Positions 12,936 through 25,254 of a DNA stretch of 64,000 nt are shown here, piece after piece. Origin of the DNA: Nissolia schottii (taxonomy: Eukaryota > Streptophyta > Magnoliopsida > Fabales > Fabaceae); NCBI GenBank assembly GCA_003254905.1, contig QANU01040394.1:107490-171489 (forward strand). The letters run 5' to 3'. The notes below the pieces were generated by a model that saw nothing but the letters and a program-made list of their open reading frames with translations, was not told the DNA's origin and made no database searches. A program made the position numbers and the translations under genes. How positions within the stretch are numbered: the stretch's first letter is position 1; the number at the start of each line of letters is the position of its first letter.

Positions 12936-13258
12936 CAATTTATTCTAATATTTTTATTCAGACATCAATTTGATTTTACTTTTTTTTTACATTAATTTAG
13001 TTCTAAAATTTTTAACTGTAGCATGACATTAGTTTGGCTTTGAATCTTAAACAAGAATTGTATTTAGCTCACGTAATGGTTGAGCTAAATGAATGTTAAA
13101 ATTTAAATTTTTTGAATTAAACTAATGTTAAAATTTATAAATTTATTTTTAAGATCAAATTAATGTTAAAATAAAAATATTAAAATTAAATTAATATTAT
13201 TTTTTTAATGATTAAATTGATGTGAAAATAAAAATATTACAATAAATTAGTTTACTTG
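12936..13258. mobile_element. MITE-like foldback element
   Basis: The end segments 12936-12985 and 13205-13258 are imperfect inverted repeats. The left arm contains AATTTATTCTAATATTTTTAT and ACATCAATTT, and the right arm contains their complements. The interior has similar short AT-rich inverted words and no coding capacity. Confidence 0.55.
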
Positions 13259-15278
13259 TTTATTTTTAAAATGTCTTTAAGATTGACATAATATTATTTT
13301 ACAAAGATAGTGGAGTGGCCATCATAGTTTTGCTTTGAGGAGAGGAATAAAAATTGGGGAGAATATGCACTCCTCAATAGCAATATTGTGGGGGCCACCA
13401 ACAAGTGAGAAGTCATGATGGGGCCCACTTGAGAGATGTGGGTCCTCTCTTCCGATTCTCCTTGTTTATCGTTTTGATAACTGACATGTTTTACTCTCCT
13501 TAACCACCATTCATGTTATCTCCATGCACTTGTTATTTTCATTAAAGAAAGAGTAATAATATATAATATGTACAATTACTCCCCTAATTTCTCTTATCTA
13601 AACATGTTACTATTGTTTCATGAAAAAAAAATTAATTAAAAAATTAATTATTTTATTTTATTAACTATTACTTAAAGAACAAGTTAGTTTAGTGAGCCAA
13701 TTTGTTTAATGGGCAAATTGACTTGTTAAACAAGGGAAAGCGATTATTTTTATTTATGAGAGATAATATATATGAGATTTGACTTAGATTTGAGTTCAAA
13801 CTTTTAGTATTATTATTTTTCTCATAGGGAAATATATTTTTCATGATGGACATAGGCAATATTTTACCAAATTACTTGATGTCTATATGCACTCTTCTGA
13901 TTATCTTTAACTTTTCTTCTATTATTTGTACTTTATATTTTTGGAGTGATAGTTTGGAATCCGCTGCATGTTTTTCCCAGCAACTATAAGTGGCAGCATT
14001 TAGTTTCCTCTTCACAATCCAAGTTTGGGGTTGAGCACAGTGGGTAGGAAATGAGCAGTGAATGAATGTGAATTATATTTATACCCCTATAAGGTCTAGA
14101 AATTAAAACGTATTCAGAAGACAACTTCTCATTTTTTCCACTTTTCAATTCATTTTGTTAATTATATCTCCCGGTAGATTCTCTTGTTTGTCAGAAGTAA
14201 TCTATAATTTTTTGTTTCCTCCCGTTTTTGAATCCAAGAAAATCATCAAATAAGCCAAGAAAAATGGCCAACAATTTCATTTTTTAATGTCAAAATTTAT
14301 TTCTCTTTATGGTCTGTGTGATTCTAAGCTGCATGAAAATTTGGCTTTTGGAGATACACTGTTTGTCTCATCATTTTCTCTGGGAATCCTTGTTTACATT
14401 TTTTTTGAGCCTTGGTTTACCTGTCGTCCAAACGCTGCCTCTAGCACATCTTAGCTTTTGGCGCACGCTCACAAATTAAAAATTCCCAATAATAAAAAAG
14501 GTAACTTGCATAATGGCGGCACATTAACTTTTTAATATTTTTTTAATATGCAGTTTATTTTTAAATGTATTATCGATGTGATTAATTTTATAATTTATAA
14601 ACAAATGAATAATACGTGCTATGAGTTTACTCTAAACTTCAAGCTCTACATGTTTAGACATGAGCGTGTGAGAGTTTTTTTAAAATTCTATATTACTGAA
14701 AAGATAAGATTTGGATATCTTTTATAAGGGTGAAACACCCATCTCATCTTAAGTTAATTTTTGGGATTGATTTAAGGCTCACTCAATATTTCTATATAAT
14801 ATTAGAGTACATTAAGATTGTTACTAAGCCATCCACTATTGTTTATTCATGTAACTTATAGTCTTTATGATTGCATTTGGGATTAGAGATTAGATAGGGT
14901 GACAAAGACATAAAGACAAAGACAGATAAATTTTTTGTCTTTTCAGGTCTTAATTCTGAGTCCTTAAACAAAAAATTTATGTCCATTCTATCTCAATTTC
15001 AGTGAGATAAAAAATACATAATTTTTTTTGTCTCTATATCTCTATCTCCCTATGTGGTCCCTTATACTAAACACAACCCATAAGATTAAGACACCTTTCT
15101 CATTACTTATAGAGTTATAGTTAAGTAGAGAAGACTTCAATTGAACCAAGGTTCACCTAACAATTATCGTTTCACTTCTCAATTAAAATGCTAGTAGTCC
15201 TTTATTTATGGATCAAATCCTCTCATTTTCAAAAAAAAAAAAAGAGTAGAAAAAGTTATGTTCTCATCTTTACTATTC
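13259..15278. other. Gene-free AT-rich intergenic DNA
   Basis: Nothing beyond simple AT-rich sequence was recognised. There is no open frame with family character and no RNA gene. Confidence 0.4.
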
Positions 15279-15494
15279 ATTAAAAGGTGATAAATACCAA
15301 CGGGGGTTGATCCAAGTGGTAAGAGGCTTAGTATCGCTTAAGCAAGGTCCTGAGTTCGAAACCTTGTGTACGCAGTTGTCCTGCTGGGAGACTCACCCGC
15401 TATAGCCAGATACGCGACTCAGATAGACCCGAATTAGTCAAGGCTAAACCTTGAATACCGGCAGACAACCTAAAAAAATTAAAAGGTGATAAAT
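15279..15494 (+). mobile_element. tRNA-derived SINE with 17-bp target duplication
   Basis: The body (15296-15477, about 180 bases) starts with a tRNA-like head. An A-box-like GATCCAAGTGGTAAGAGG and a B-box GAGTTCGAAACC stand about 35 bases apart, as in an internal RNA polymerase III promoter. A short A-rich tail (TAAAAAAATT) ends it. Both sides carry the identical 17-base duplication starting ATTAAAAGGTG (15279-15295 and 15478-15494). Perfect duplications point to a relatively recent insertion on the + strand. Confidence 0.9.
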
Positions 15495-16850
15495 TATATT
15501 AACTTGATATATGGTCATGCAAATGAATAATAGGATCTTGATCCCTTATTTATATCTCTAAGTAATATTCAACTAACTTCTTTATTTAGATCTTAACACA
15601 AATGTGACTTGTTATATTTACACAAATAAATCATCGTTAACTAATTATAAAGGCGAGTTTAAAACAGAGTACGAAATAAAGAGAATTTTTATGCATTAGA
15701 TTTATATGTTTTTTTTTAATGGACATTAGCTTTATATGTAAAATTATTCATTTCTGCTTATCTAAAAACATTATTCATTTCCAAAAAGTATAAAATGAGT
15801 AAAGTGTGCCAGGGACTTTCCTCGGTTTGTCGGAACGGCTGCCCACAAAAGAGATTCACACCATTTATAAAACCTGAAAAAAGATTATAATAATCTTCAA
15901 AGAACTATTTTTATGCTTTCATTTTTCTTTGGAGAAGAATAAAGCATGCGCAGTTCTATATTCTCCTTTTTATACATATTACAACAATCTCCCATTCTAC
16001 CTGGTCCTCATTATTTTTTCAATATTCCCCACATTTTTTATTTCTTTTTCCATTTTCTAGTTACATCACTTGCACTTATAATGCCATTACACACAACCAG
16101 TTTAACAGAATGCAGCTTTTATTTATTATTTAAAATTGTGATTATTTATTTGTGATGCAATGTGTAGAAAAACATATTAATGTGAAGTTCACATTTCAAA
16201 GAGATTTTATTTAATGGTAAATATGTATGAGTTGACAGAAGATCCCACCCATAAATAAATATAAACAATTTTATTTTAGAAGAAACTTCCATTACAAATG
16301 AAAAAAGCTATTTTACGTCCTCACAAATTAAAAAAGTCGATAAATAAATCTCTCCCAATTTAATTTTCAAATAAATTGCCCCTCACAATTTAACTATCTA
16401 ATATATGAATAGGTAACAAAGTGTTTGAGAGACTTATTTGTCCAAATTTTTCATTTACATTTACGAGGTTATGGGGTTTACTCTTTGTTATGAGTTTATA
16501 TACAATCAGAAACACAAATTGGGTTAAAATATGTTAAAACACAACAAACGTATAAGTTTGAATCTGAAATCGCCAAAGGATATAGTAATTTTAAACCTTT
16601 AAAAAAAAATTTTAAATCACTACAAAGTGTGACAATTTTAAACCAAAACTCATACATATATAAATATTTTTGTTGAATCATAATACGAAATTAAATTTTT
16701 ATTGAGATCATAAATATGTAAATATTCCTATAAACAAATTCAACTCGAAACCTGAGAGAGAGAGAGAACCTTCTCCTCTTCCTTTTCTTCTCTTTTCCAC
16801 TGTTAAAATTCTAATTCTTCAAAAATTGTTCTCCTCTCTTTCTCTTTCCA
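15495..16850. other. AT-rich DNA upstream of the Aux/IAA gene
   Basis: No independent gene was recognised. The last 100 bases become pyrimidine-rich (GA/CT runs near 16754-16860), typical of the promoter and leader of a plant gene. Distal regulatory sites cannot be assigned from sequence alone. Confidence 0.4.
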
Positions 16851-16860
16851 TCTTTTTTGA

Positions 16861-16939
16861 GCATATATATAATTTAAGTGACAGTGTCAAACACAGTAAG
16901 TAGAAGAAGTGGTAGTGTGAGCTGAAAAAAAGAACTTTG
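16861..16939 (+). promoter_or_regulatory. Probable TATA box and leader of the Aux/IAA gene
   Basis: CATATATATAATTTAAG at 16862-16878 is a good plant TATA box about 75 bases before the ATG, which would give a leader of roughly 45 bases. Just downstream GACAGTGTC (about 16881-16889) is an inverted pair of TGTC cores, the motif ARF factors bind. Its position after the TATA box makes a regulatory role uncertain. Confidence 0.45.
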
Positions 16940-19904
16940 ATGTCTGTGCCATCAGAGCAACAAGGCTATGTAGTAGTAGCAGGCTTAACTGAGACTCCTT
17001 CAATGGAAATTAACACTGAAAAATTCTCTCACAGAACAAAAACAAGCAGCAGCACTGGGTTGAACCTCAAGGCCACTGAACTGAGGCTTGGCTTGCCTGG
17101 TTCTGAGTCACCAGAGAGGGATGATGATGATGTTGTGGTGAAGAGTAGTAATTTGGTGTCGGGGGCCAAAAGGGGTTTCTCAGATGCCATAATTGATGGT
17201 GTTGGTGGCAAGTGGATTCTCTCTGGGAAAAGTGGATCTGAGGTGGATTGTGCCTTGTTCTCTCCAAAGGGTGTTGTTGTGACTGCTGAATGCACCAAAA
17301 ACCAGCAAGCTTCTGTTGTTGTGAAGGATCAAGTTGCTGTCTTGTCTCCAAAGCCATTAGATCATGAGAAGAAGCCTCACATATCTGCTAATAAGTAGCA
17401 CCGTCTTCCTTTTTACTAGTCTAACCATTCCTCTATACTTGTGTTTGCTCATGGGGGAAAAGTTAATATATTTTGTTAATTTTTTGTTTGCAATGTTATG
17501 TTTTCCTTGTCAAAATATTTGCCCCACTTTGAGAATAATTTTGTGTTGCTCTATGTTCTGTGAGTCTTGTTTGTTTTGTTATTGCCCTGTCTCTTTTGAT
17601 GGTTTTCTGTTTCTGATATATGTAATTCTGTGTGTGCATGTTAAAAGAATGTTGGATGCATGAAGGAAATTTGTGATGGGATAACACAGAGAAAGGGGGA
17701 AAGGAATTTTCCTTTTTTAAAGTGAAAAATTGTACTTGGTTGAAATTTAAACTGAAATTCTTCTTCTTGTGTCATCTCATGTTTGAAACTTGTGTTAGAG
17801 AACCTGTTGCTAACTCTATCCTATGTAATTTAGATTTTAGAGGATATTCTATTCTATGCTAATCATCATCCTAATGGTTGTTAATTTTGGTTGCTCCATA
17901 AAATTTCTCATTCATCTTGGGATTCTTGGCTGTCCATGATTTGATTTATATATGATTTTCTATCCTGAAAATTCAATTCCTATGGTAAAATTTATTGTTT
18001 TCCTCCCTTATACACCAAGATCTAATAGGGCCCTTTTGCTTTTTATATATTGAATAATTAATTTTGTATTGTTGGTGTGGATCAGGGAACAGGTTGTGGG
18101 ATGGCCACCAATCCGTTCATTCAGGAAGAACTCAATGGCAACTCAGCCTCAGAAGAATGATGTTGATGCTGAAGAAGCCAAGTCTGGTTGCCTTTATGTC
18201 AAAGTCAGCATGGATGGTGCTCCATACTTGAGGAAAGTGGACCTCAGAAACTTTGCTACTTACAGGGAACTATCTTCAGCACTTGAAAAGATGTTTAGTT
18301 GTTTTACAATCAGTGAGTCCCTTTTTTTGCTTTTACTTTCAAATTGCCATGATCTCTTCTCACTTTCTCTTTCACAGCTTAAAATCAAAGAATATTCTTT
18401 GGTGAGGCTTATTACTACCTTAATTTGATCTTAGTCACAGAAATATAAAGCATTTTGGAGTAAATATTCTTTTTAGTCCAAACATCTTCAAGTTGACATA
18501 AGTTTGGTCTTGAAAAAAATAAAATAAAATTAACATCAGTTTAGCCATACACTTATGCTTTTGACATCAAACATTTCGTCAAATCATCAACATGAGATTA
18601 AATTGATGCAAAATTTCAAGTGTTATGGCTAATTTAGTGTCAATTTTTTTTTGGTCAACTTTAAGATGGTAAAAGTCTAAAAATATATTTACTCAAGAAT
18701 TTATCCAGATCAGAACTAGCAACCTTATAGATCTATGTGATGATTAAAGCAGGGATCCTAAGTCTTTGAATGTGACAGGCTCCTCAAGCTAGTTGGTTCC
18801 ATGAGCTGGGGAAATTTACTGGAGTGCTATGAAATAGGTCAATTAATTCTTTATCAATAAAAAGTTCATTATATTACAGATTTTGATGATACTGTTATCA
18901 TTGACAAGTGTAGGTGAATGTGGCTCTCATGGAGCTTCTAGCCATGATAAGTTGAGTGAAAGTAGATTGATGGATCTCCTTCATGGTTCAGAATATGTGC
19001 TCACCTATGAAGACAAGGATGGTGATTGGATGCTAGTTGGTGATGTTCCATGGAAGTAAGTGCATATATTTTTTCTCATAGTGCTAGTGCTGTGAATTTT
19101 CTGATTTGATTTCTATGATAAGTCTTGGCTTTTAGCAATTAACAATATGTAAATTGCTGCTAATTAGTTATTTACAATGAATTTTTTCAAAGAAACACAT
19201 TATTATATTTTATGTTGTTATAAATGTGCCGATATGTTTTTAGGTGCTCTTGGAATAAGAGAAAATCTCTTATTGTGATCCATTTATTAGTTGCTACATC
19301 AGGATAGTGGATGGTTATGAAGATAGGGATGACCAACAAAATGATGTGGATCTAAAAGAATCACAGTAAAAAAAAAAATAAAAAAATCTCAAGCTACAAG
19401 AGCACCTAAAAATTTCTCATCTATTACATATATCCGAATATCAATAAAGGATAAATCGATGAGTATTTAACTCTGAAATTGTCTTGTTGTTTTAGGATGT
19501 TCACTGACTCTTGCAAGAGGTTGAGGATAATGAAGAGTTCTGAAGCAATTGGACTAGGTAGGCATGGCCATATTATATAGATCTCTGCTTTTTATCTCTG
19601 CATTACATGAACTATTCATGGAATTGATGGGTCTCTAGCTGCAAATACTTCTTCCAATGTGTGCACACTTTCTTGAACTCTATTGTCTACTTCATCTTAC
19701 AATATTCTATATATATAAAAATAATGGAAATGTCTATTATCTCGACAGTTTTTAATAGTCAACATTGATTGAGAAATTCACATATATATAGTATATATTT
19801 TGCTCCAAAATAAATCATTATTATACCATCTTCATTGATGTACTTGTTCACATTTGATTCTTGCAGCACCAAGAGCCATGGTAAAGTGTAAAAGTCGCAA
19901 CTAG
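16940..19904 (+). CDS. IAA27-like: Aux/IAA auxin-responsive repressor, IAA27-like, five exons
   Basis: Nuclear co-repressor that binds ARF factors and is degraded through SCF-TIR1/AFB when auxin is present. Exons that keep one frame and GT-AG introns are 16940-17394, 18086-18312, 18914-19055, 19496-19557 and 19867-19904, giving 307 residues. The ATG at 16940 is the first, in context TTTGATGTC. Domain I has the EAR motif LRLGLPG (residues 48-54), a KR pair lies at 77-78 (AKRGFSD), and the degron [14 protein letters not shown] is at 154-167. The PB1 domain (about 186-290) has the basic-face lysine in [15 protein letters not shown] and the acidic OPCA stretch [14 protein letters not shown]. The end IGLAPRAM...KCKSRN is that of the IAA27/8/9 group. 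One oddity is Lys275 in VPWKMF, where the family has Glu. Both halves of the degron and all domains are intact, so it should be functional. Exons 3-5 have been copied repeatedly at 33-63 kb. Confidence 0.95.
18458..18694. mobile_element. MITE-like insertion in Aux/IAA intron 2
   Basis: Ends GAGTAAATATTCTTTTTAGTC (18458-18478) and its imperfect complement at 18674-18694 form terminal inverted repeats of a 237-base AT-rich element. There is no coding capacity. It lies within intron 2 (18313-18913) and leaves the splice sites untouched. Confidence 0.6.
19237..19412. mobile_element. MITE with perfect 16-bp ends in Aux/IAA intron 3
   Basis: TTTTTAGGTGCTCTTG (19237-19252) is matched exactly in inverted form at 19397-19412. 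Immediately inside, AATAAGAGA-AAA-TCTCTTATT (19254-19274) is a perfect palindrome. The 176-base unit lies in intron 3 (19056-19495). No target duplication is evident. Perfect ends suggest a young element or a structured RNA in the pre-mRNA. Confidence 0.65.
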
Positions 19905-20330
19905 CACAATGTTGCTGATACAGAATAATCGAAAAATCACATCATGTCACAAAGTCCAAAGGCAGGGCACAAGCTTGGAATTCTCTTCCATATGATCTAT
20001 GTACAATTCTACATATATGAGATCCAAGGGTCCTAAAAGTTTTAGATTGCAACATATGCTATTGTAGACATTCAAGGCTTTGATAGGTTTGTTCCTACTC
20101 GTGATCTCTTTAATTGCTGTCGTTGTGGACTTCATAAAGCTAAAGCTACCTTAGTATGTAAATTTCGCATCTCTTTAGTAACTTATGGTGCTCTACCTCT
20201 CTAAGTTAATGTAAGTGAGATTTCTGATTTTCATGACATGGAAAGGAAAATAATTCAATTCAAAAACCTTATTTGGTCCTTCTATAATTTGTTTTCTTAC
20301 TTCTTTTATTCCAACGGAAAATTTGTGTCT
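19905..20330 (+). other. 3' flank of the Aux/IAA gene
   Basis: This stretch follows the stop codon. Parts of it (for example around TTGTGGACTTCATAAAGC near 20122 and GTAACTTATGGTGCTCTACC near 20178) recur beside the broken Aux/IAA copies at about 34.2 kb and 62.96 kb. The copied segment therefore extended past the gene's end. No canonical polyadenylation signal was assigned. Confidence 0.5.
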
Positions 20331-20414
20331 ATTTTTTTGTTGGCTAAAATTGTAGGATCGGAGATGAAATATTAAGGTAGCCCCTACGAAATAAGTCTGC
20401 TTTTCAAGAATCAA

Positions 20415-21310
20415 AATTGTGTCCTCAATGAAGACTAAATTGCACCTACTACTGGTTCAATAGTTTGTAGTGAAAAATTGTTGTCTTTTGAGAGAGAAGG
20501 TATCTATTTGCTGGCTAAAAGTTTAAGTGGGGTAAACGCTCTTATTCAAAAAGTTTATCAAATCTCACATTTTACTTAGCTACGTTATATAAGCTTCTCT
20601 CTTTCGAAATAATTAAAAGATAAGTAGTAAATTCGCATAAAATAAATAAAATTAAACAAAAGTAAAAAAAAAGCTATGTAGTTTTATTTTTATCCAGGTT
20701 AAATTATCATCACAATCATTACCAAAAAAGGATTATCATCACAATAAAAAGGCAATTCATTTGACCTGTTTTGCTTATAAAGATAGCAACAAGTTATGAA
20801 TTAATCCAGGATCTTCGTTATGCGTTTTAAAGCATTAAAAAGGATTAGTAGGCCGTCCCAAAGTCCAGTCGACGGCCCATATGGAATTGTGCCACTGACT
20901 TTAATCAAGTCTGTTCCGAAAATAACTCAACTTAAATAGATTGAGTTCAGACCAAAAAAAAACAAAAAGATTGAGTAAGCTCGCTTTGATAGCTCTACTG
21001 TAAGATAACCGACTTCAAAAATTACATTGGTCGCAATAAGATTTGAATCTAGGACATTATGCATACTATTCAAATCCCTCACTACTAGACCAATTATAAT
21101 ATAACCTACTTGGTGCTATGTCACTACTTAATAATATCTCATAGATAGGATAAATCCATTTAGTTAAATATGTATAGATGTATCTTAATATTCTATGTAA
21201 CTATTAGTAGCAATAAATTAAAATAGTGGTTGAATATATACAAATTAAACTACTTAGAGAGTACATAACTACATATTAGAAAAACAAAGGGCTATATTTA
21301 ATGGGCAAGA
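20415..21310. other. Gene-free intergenic DNA
   Basis: No gene was recognised. A stretch near 21000-21115 has mirrored words (ATTGGTCGCAATAAGATTTGAA...; ...TTCAAATCCC...GACCAAT) that look like a decayed repeat. Confidence 0.4.
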
Positions 21311-21374
21311 ATCTTCTAAAGTGAGATTATTCACTTTAGAGGGTAAAGTGAGGGATCTCACTTTAGAAGATCCA
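21311..21374. repeat. Inverted repeat with CTAAAGTGAGAT arms
   Basis: ATCTTCTAAAGTGAGAT and ATCTCACTTTAGAAGAT flank a short core that itself contains CACTTTAGAGGGTAAAGTG. The structure is a roughly 64-base hairpin, probably part of a MITE. Confidence 0.55.
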
Positions 21375-21419
21375 AATATATATTTAATAGTGAGAATTTA
21401 GTTGATATGTTGATGTGAT

Positions 21420-22461
21420 AATACTTTCCGTGTCGCTGTAGCTTGTATGGGACATTGTAGCGACTATTCTCGCCTATTTAAAGTTAATAACTCTCTAATT
21501 TGAGTGTTTTATTAGTTTGTTTTCTAAACATTTTTAATAAGTTTTTAGGATTTTTATTTATTTATGGGCATAAATTAGGATAGTTGCATTTAGTAGAATT
21601 ATTTAGATTTTATTGGTTTTATCTCTTTTTTGTAATTTTCATTTGAATTTTAGGAAAATAAATCTCAAGAGGATCATTGAAGATTGGAAGAAGATAAGAG
21701 ATAATACTGAAGAAAAGATTTGAAGAGAAGATTTGCATCATAAAAGATAGATTTGAATGTGATTTGGGTGAAGATATGCTGAAGCTTTTTCTATGCTGAC
21801 TTTGTCACGGATTTTTCACCTTGATGAATAATGAATCTCGACTTGGCTCCAACTAAAGAGTTGTAGATATTTATTTTATCTTTAATTAGATACTTGGATA
21901 TGTGTAGCACAAGTTATGAAATTTTTACTATCATAGTACAATGCTGTCAAAAAATCCAAATTTTAGCATTTTGTTTACCTACTTCTGGGTTCAGACTCTA
22001 TAAATACAACCCTAATGACCCCAAAGAAGGAGAAATCGAATTTGAAGACTGAGACAACCCTAGGAGAGTTCCCAGGTGCGAAGACGAAGACTCTGGGGGT
22101 ATGATGCGATGAGGGAGAGATCCCAATTTGTCCCCAAGTCAAGTCTCTACTATTGTTTTTCCATGTAACCTTTATTTTCTTGTTGTGTTTTCTTCTCTTA
22201 TTCTTTTTTCCATTATGAACTAAGTCTTTACCAGGGCATTTGATGTAACCGTTTTTTTTTTATGATGTTATCAAAAAACCTTTGTTATTTAGTTTTTCTA
22301 TTGATGTTAATTAAGTTTTTATGGACTTTTCTTAATGTTTTTGATTAACTGGTCATTAATAGAATGAATTATTGTTTTGCATGAATTTGAGAAAAGGAAT
22401 ATGAGAGTGCTCTATTATAGAAACCATAGGTTGAGCGACAATTCGAGAGGAACAAACACAA
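21420..22461. repeat. Unclassified DNA on the left of the CACTA nest
   Basis: This sequence is continuous with 27435-27909 across the CACTA insertion, as the duplicated CAA at both junctions shows. It has no recognisable coding region. Parts look like the leader or LTR of a decayed retroelement, but this could not be confirmed. Confidence 0.3.
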
Positions 22462-22686
22462 CACTACTAGAAAATAGCATATTATCGCCAGTATATTACT
22501 GTTGGAAAACCATCCGACAGTAGTATCATCAGAAGAAATGAAAAAGTCTGATGGTAAATGTATTTAAGGCGATTCAGATTAATTTGGGTCACGATTACCG
22601 TCAAAAATAAGAACTCGACAATAATTTTGACAATAATAGTTGGCTCCAAGTGGCGCGTCATTAGGTGAGAGGCTTACCGTCGGCCA

Positions 22687-23006
22687 TAGGGCTGTCAAAA
22701 TGGGCCCGACCCGTGGACTCGGCCAGTTTACCCGGTTAAATGGACGGGCTTTACATGCAAAAAATAGGCCCGCAAAAATTTGAAAAAAAGTTGGCCCAGC
22801 CCGTATAAACCCCGCCCGCTAGCTCGTGAGCCTGCAAAATTTTTAAATAATTTTTTTTGTGAATTTTTTGAATTTTTTTATTTTGAATTTTTTTAAAAAA
22901 AATAAACGGGCTGGCGGGCTGGCCCTTTTAAGCCCGCAGACTGACCATAAATGAGCCGGATCCTAAAAATATGCACAATTTACGCCCAGCCCGTTTGACA
23001 CCCCTA
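22687..23006. mobile_element. hAT-type MITE nested in the outer CACTA element
   Basis: The ends TAGGGCTGTCAAAATGGGC and GCCCGTTTGACACCCCTA are inverted repeats of the common plant hAT MITE type. An exact 8-base duplication GTCGGCCA flanks it (22679-22686 and 23007-23014), the hAT signature. The 320-base body is GC-rich at its ends (CCCGCC, GGCCCG) with a poly-T/A centre and has no coding capacity. Confidence 0.9.
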
Positions 23007-24697
23007 GTCGGCCATATCCGACGGTAATAGGGTCTGAATTTGAAGAGTCACCTTTCCCCTAACGGTTGTAACATTGAACCAATTACCATAAGAAATAACC
23101 AACGGTAACAGCCTCAAACTTCTTTGCACATTTTACTGTGCCTGCGTTTTCCCGTACACAAGTTTTCCTTTGCACACGTTTTTCGGTGATCAGTGTAATT
23201 ACCGTCGGCTTTACTGTCAGAAACATTTGACGGTAACAAAATTGAAAATTTGCTAAGATTACCACACCACTTTTTTCGTACTGTTAGAATGTTTGCCACT
23301 AAGCCGACAGTAATCCTTTAAATTAAACGAAGTGTTTCGATAAAGTAGTTATAGTTGGACTATCTGTAGTTACTGTCGGTAATTCTAAAAACTTACATAA
23401 ACGCATTTCACTCTTCCACAGTACACAATATCTGAATATTTCTTTCTTTCTTTTTTCTCTTCTTCTGTTCTCTCTTTTCCTCTCATCTCCTTCTTCCCCT
23501 TCATTCGAACAACTCTTCATTCTTCCTTCTACTGCTAAAAAATGCCTCTTTTTCCCTGGGAAAATCTTTGCAAAAATTGCTCACTATTATAAACTTCGTT
23601 CTTTAAGTGTTCGTTGGATTCCTGAAGGCTTCATCATTGTTGTTGCATCACCAACCTCACACTACACACCATTTTTGTTTCCTTCATTCTCATGTAAGTA
23701 CTCTAATCTTTTCTTCTTTTTCTACCCTTAAGGTGTTTGTATGCTTTTCATAATTTGCTTGTGGAAAATTTTGTTGTAATATCTTAGTTTGAGTTTGTGT
23801 GTTCAAGATGAATGTTGTTTTTTGGTATGAAATGAAATTCAGATGTATGAAATGATGGATGTAGTTTGGAGTTGTGTTGTGATGTATGAAATGATGAATG
23901 TGCATTAGTTTGGATGTTGTGATGTGCATTAGTTTGAGTTTTGTGTGTTCAGGAATTGGGAAGAGAATGAAATGAAATTCAGAATAATTTTTTTCTCAAA
24001 ATTTATTATCTTTACCATTGCACTACAAGAAATTACACTATTTCCGTCGGTATTTTCTGTCGGTTATGAGCCAATTACCGTCGGTACATTGTATTTCCAA
24101 CGGATTTACCGTCGGTCATAGGGTCGCCAATAAAGGGTTCGATGGAAACAAAATGTGCGTCGGAGGTTTAATACCGACGGTAATTTAACCGGATTTCCGT
24201 TGGACTAATCCATCGCTAATAATAATAGTATTTTATTCAAACGTTACCGTCACCTAAACCCGCGCTAATATTCCGTCAGTTAGTATTGACCATCACTTGA
24301 TTGTCATCGATAATCGTTGTCCAAACTACTGTCGGCTATAGCCGATGGTAATGGTAATAGTCAAATATTTAAAAAGCTTCCATAAACTTTCTTTTTGATT
24401 GATTATTATTTATTTGAGTAACAATTTTGCTGTAAATAATATGGTCATTTTATTAAATAAATAATTAAATAATATGTAATAATCAATTATTTAGTTTAAT
24501 GATTACATTGATTGTGAGAGTTACAACAGATTAATGCATGTATCCATTAGCAAAGATATATAATAAATAAATCCACAAAATGGTTCAACAACGTGGTACT
24601 TCCCATATATATATCCTTGCGTGTTTAGATTCATTACATGGTTAAAGAAGCAAATAATGTACATAATATATTCAAAATTAATGTGCACTATGTATAT

Positions 24698-25051
24698 TCA
24701 GTCCTCCACATGGTCTTCATCCTCTACGTCCTCCTCAGGATCCTCCACATCCACGTCAAATTGCACGTTCCCATCTACATGTACGTTCACGTGCACGTTC
24801 CCATCCACGTTGACGTCCATGTGCACGTTCCCACCCACGTTGACGCCCACGTGCACATTCCCATCCACGTTGACCTCCAAGTGGACGACGTCCTCGGCCT
24901 CGTCCGCGTCCCCGTCCCAGAAAGGGGAGTCGTAGTCAGGCTCGTCCCAAAAGGGGGAGTCATGGTCAGGCTCGTCAGACTCGGGTGGGGTTGCTGCGGG
25001 TTCGTCGTCCTCAATGACGATAGGAGCGGAAGGATGATCGCCCAAAACCAT
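24698..25051 (-). CDS. Acidic repeat protein frame within the inner CACTA element
   Basis: A 117-codon frame with ATG at 25051. The N-terminal part is acidic with two copies of DSPFWD and is rich in Asp/Glu. From about residue 60 it becomes 10-residue repeats of the pattern NVHVxVNVDG (30 bases at DNA level), ending in an acidic stretch DVEDPEEDVED. I do not recognise a family. It may be a last exon of a CACTA-borne gene or simply an open tandem repeat. The absence of stops over the GC-rich repeat is expected even by chance, so coding status is doubtful. Confidence 0.3.
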   Translation of the reverse strand: MVLGDHPSAPIVIEDDEPAATPPESDEPDHDSPFWDEPDYDSPFWDGDADEAEDVVHLEVNVDGNVHVGVNVGGNVHMDVNVDGNVHVNVHVDGNVQFDVDVEDPEEDVEDEDHVED

Positions 25052-25254
25052 AGGGAGCTACGCTATAGAAACTTAAGTTCACAAAGCTATCATAAGAAAA
25101 TAATTACAACCTATCCTAGTTATACACTTAAGCTCAAAAATCTATCACAGATATACCTACAACCTTAAGTTCAAATCTCCTTTGATCATCAACTTCAGAA
25201 CAATTCCGATTCCTCAACTAGTGGCAGACAATTCCAATTCCTCAATTTAAAAAC

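Noticed and set aside
15300-15365. tRNA gene
   Set aside because: A- and B-box-like motifs are present but no cloverleaf forms, and the body has a tail and a 17-bp target duplication, so it is a SINE.
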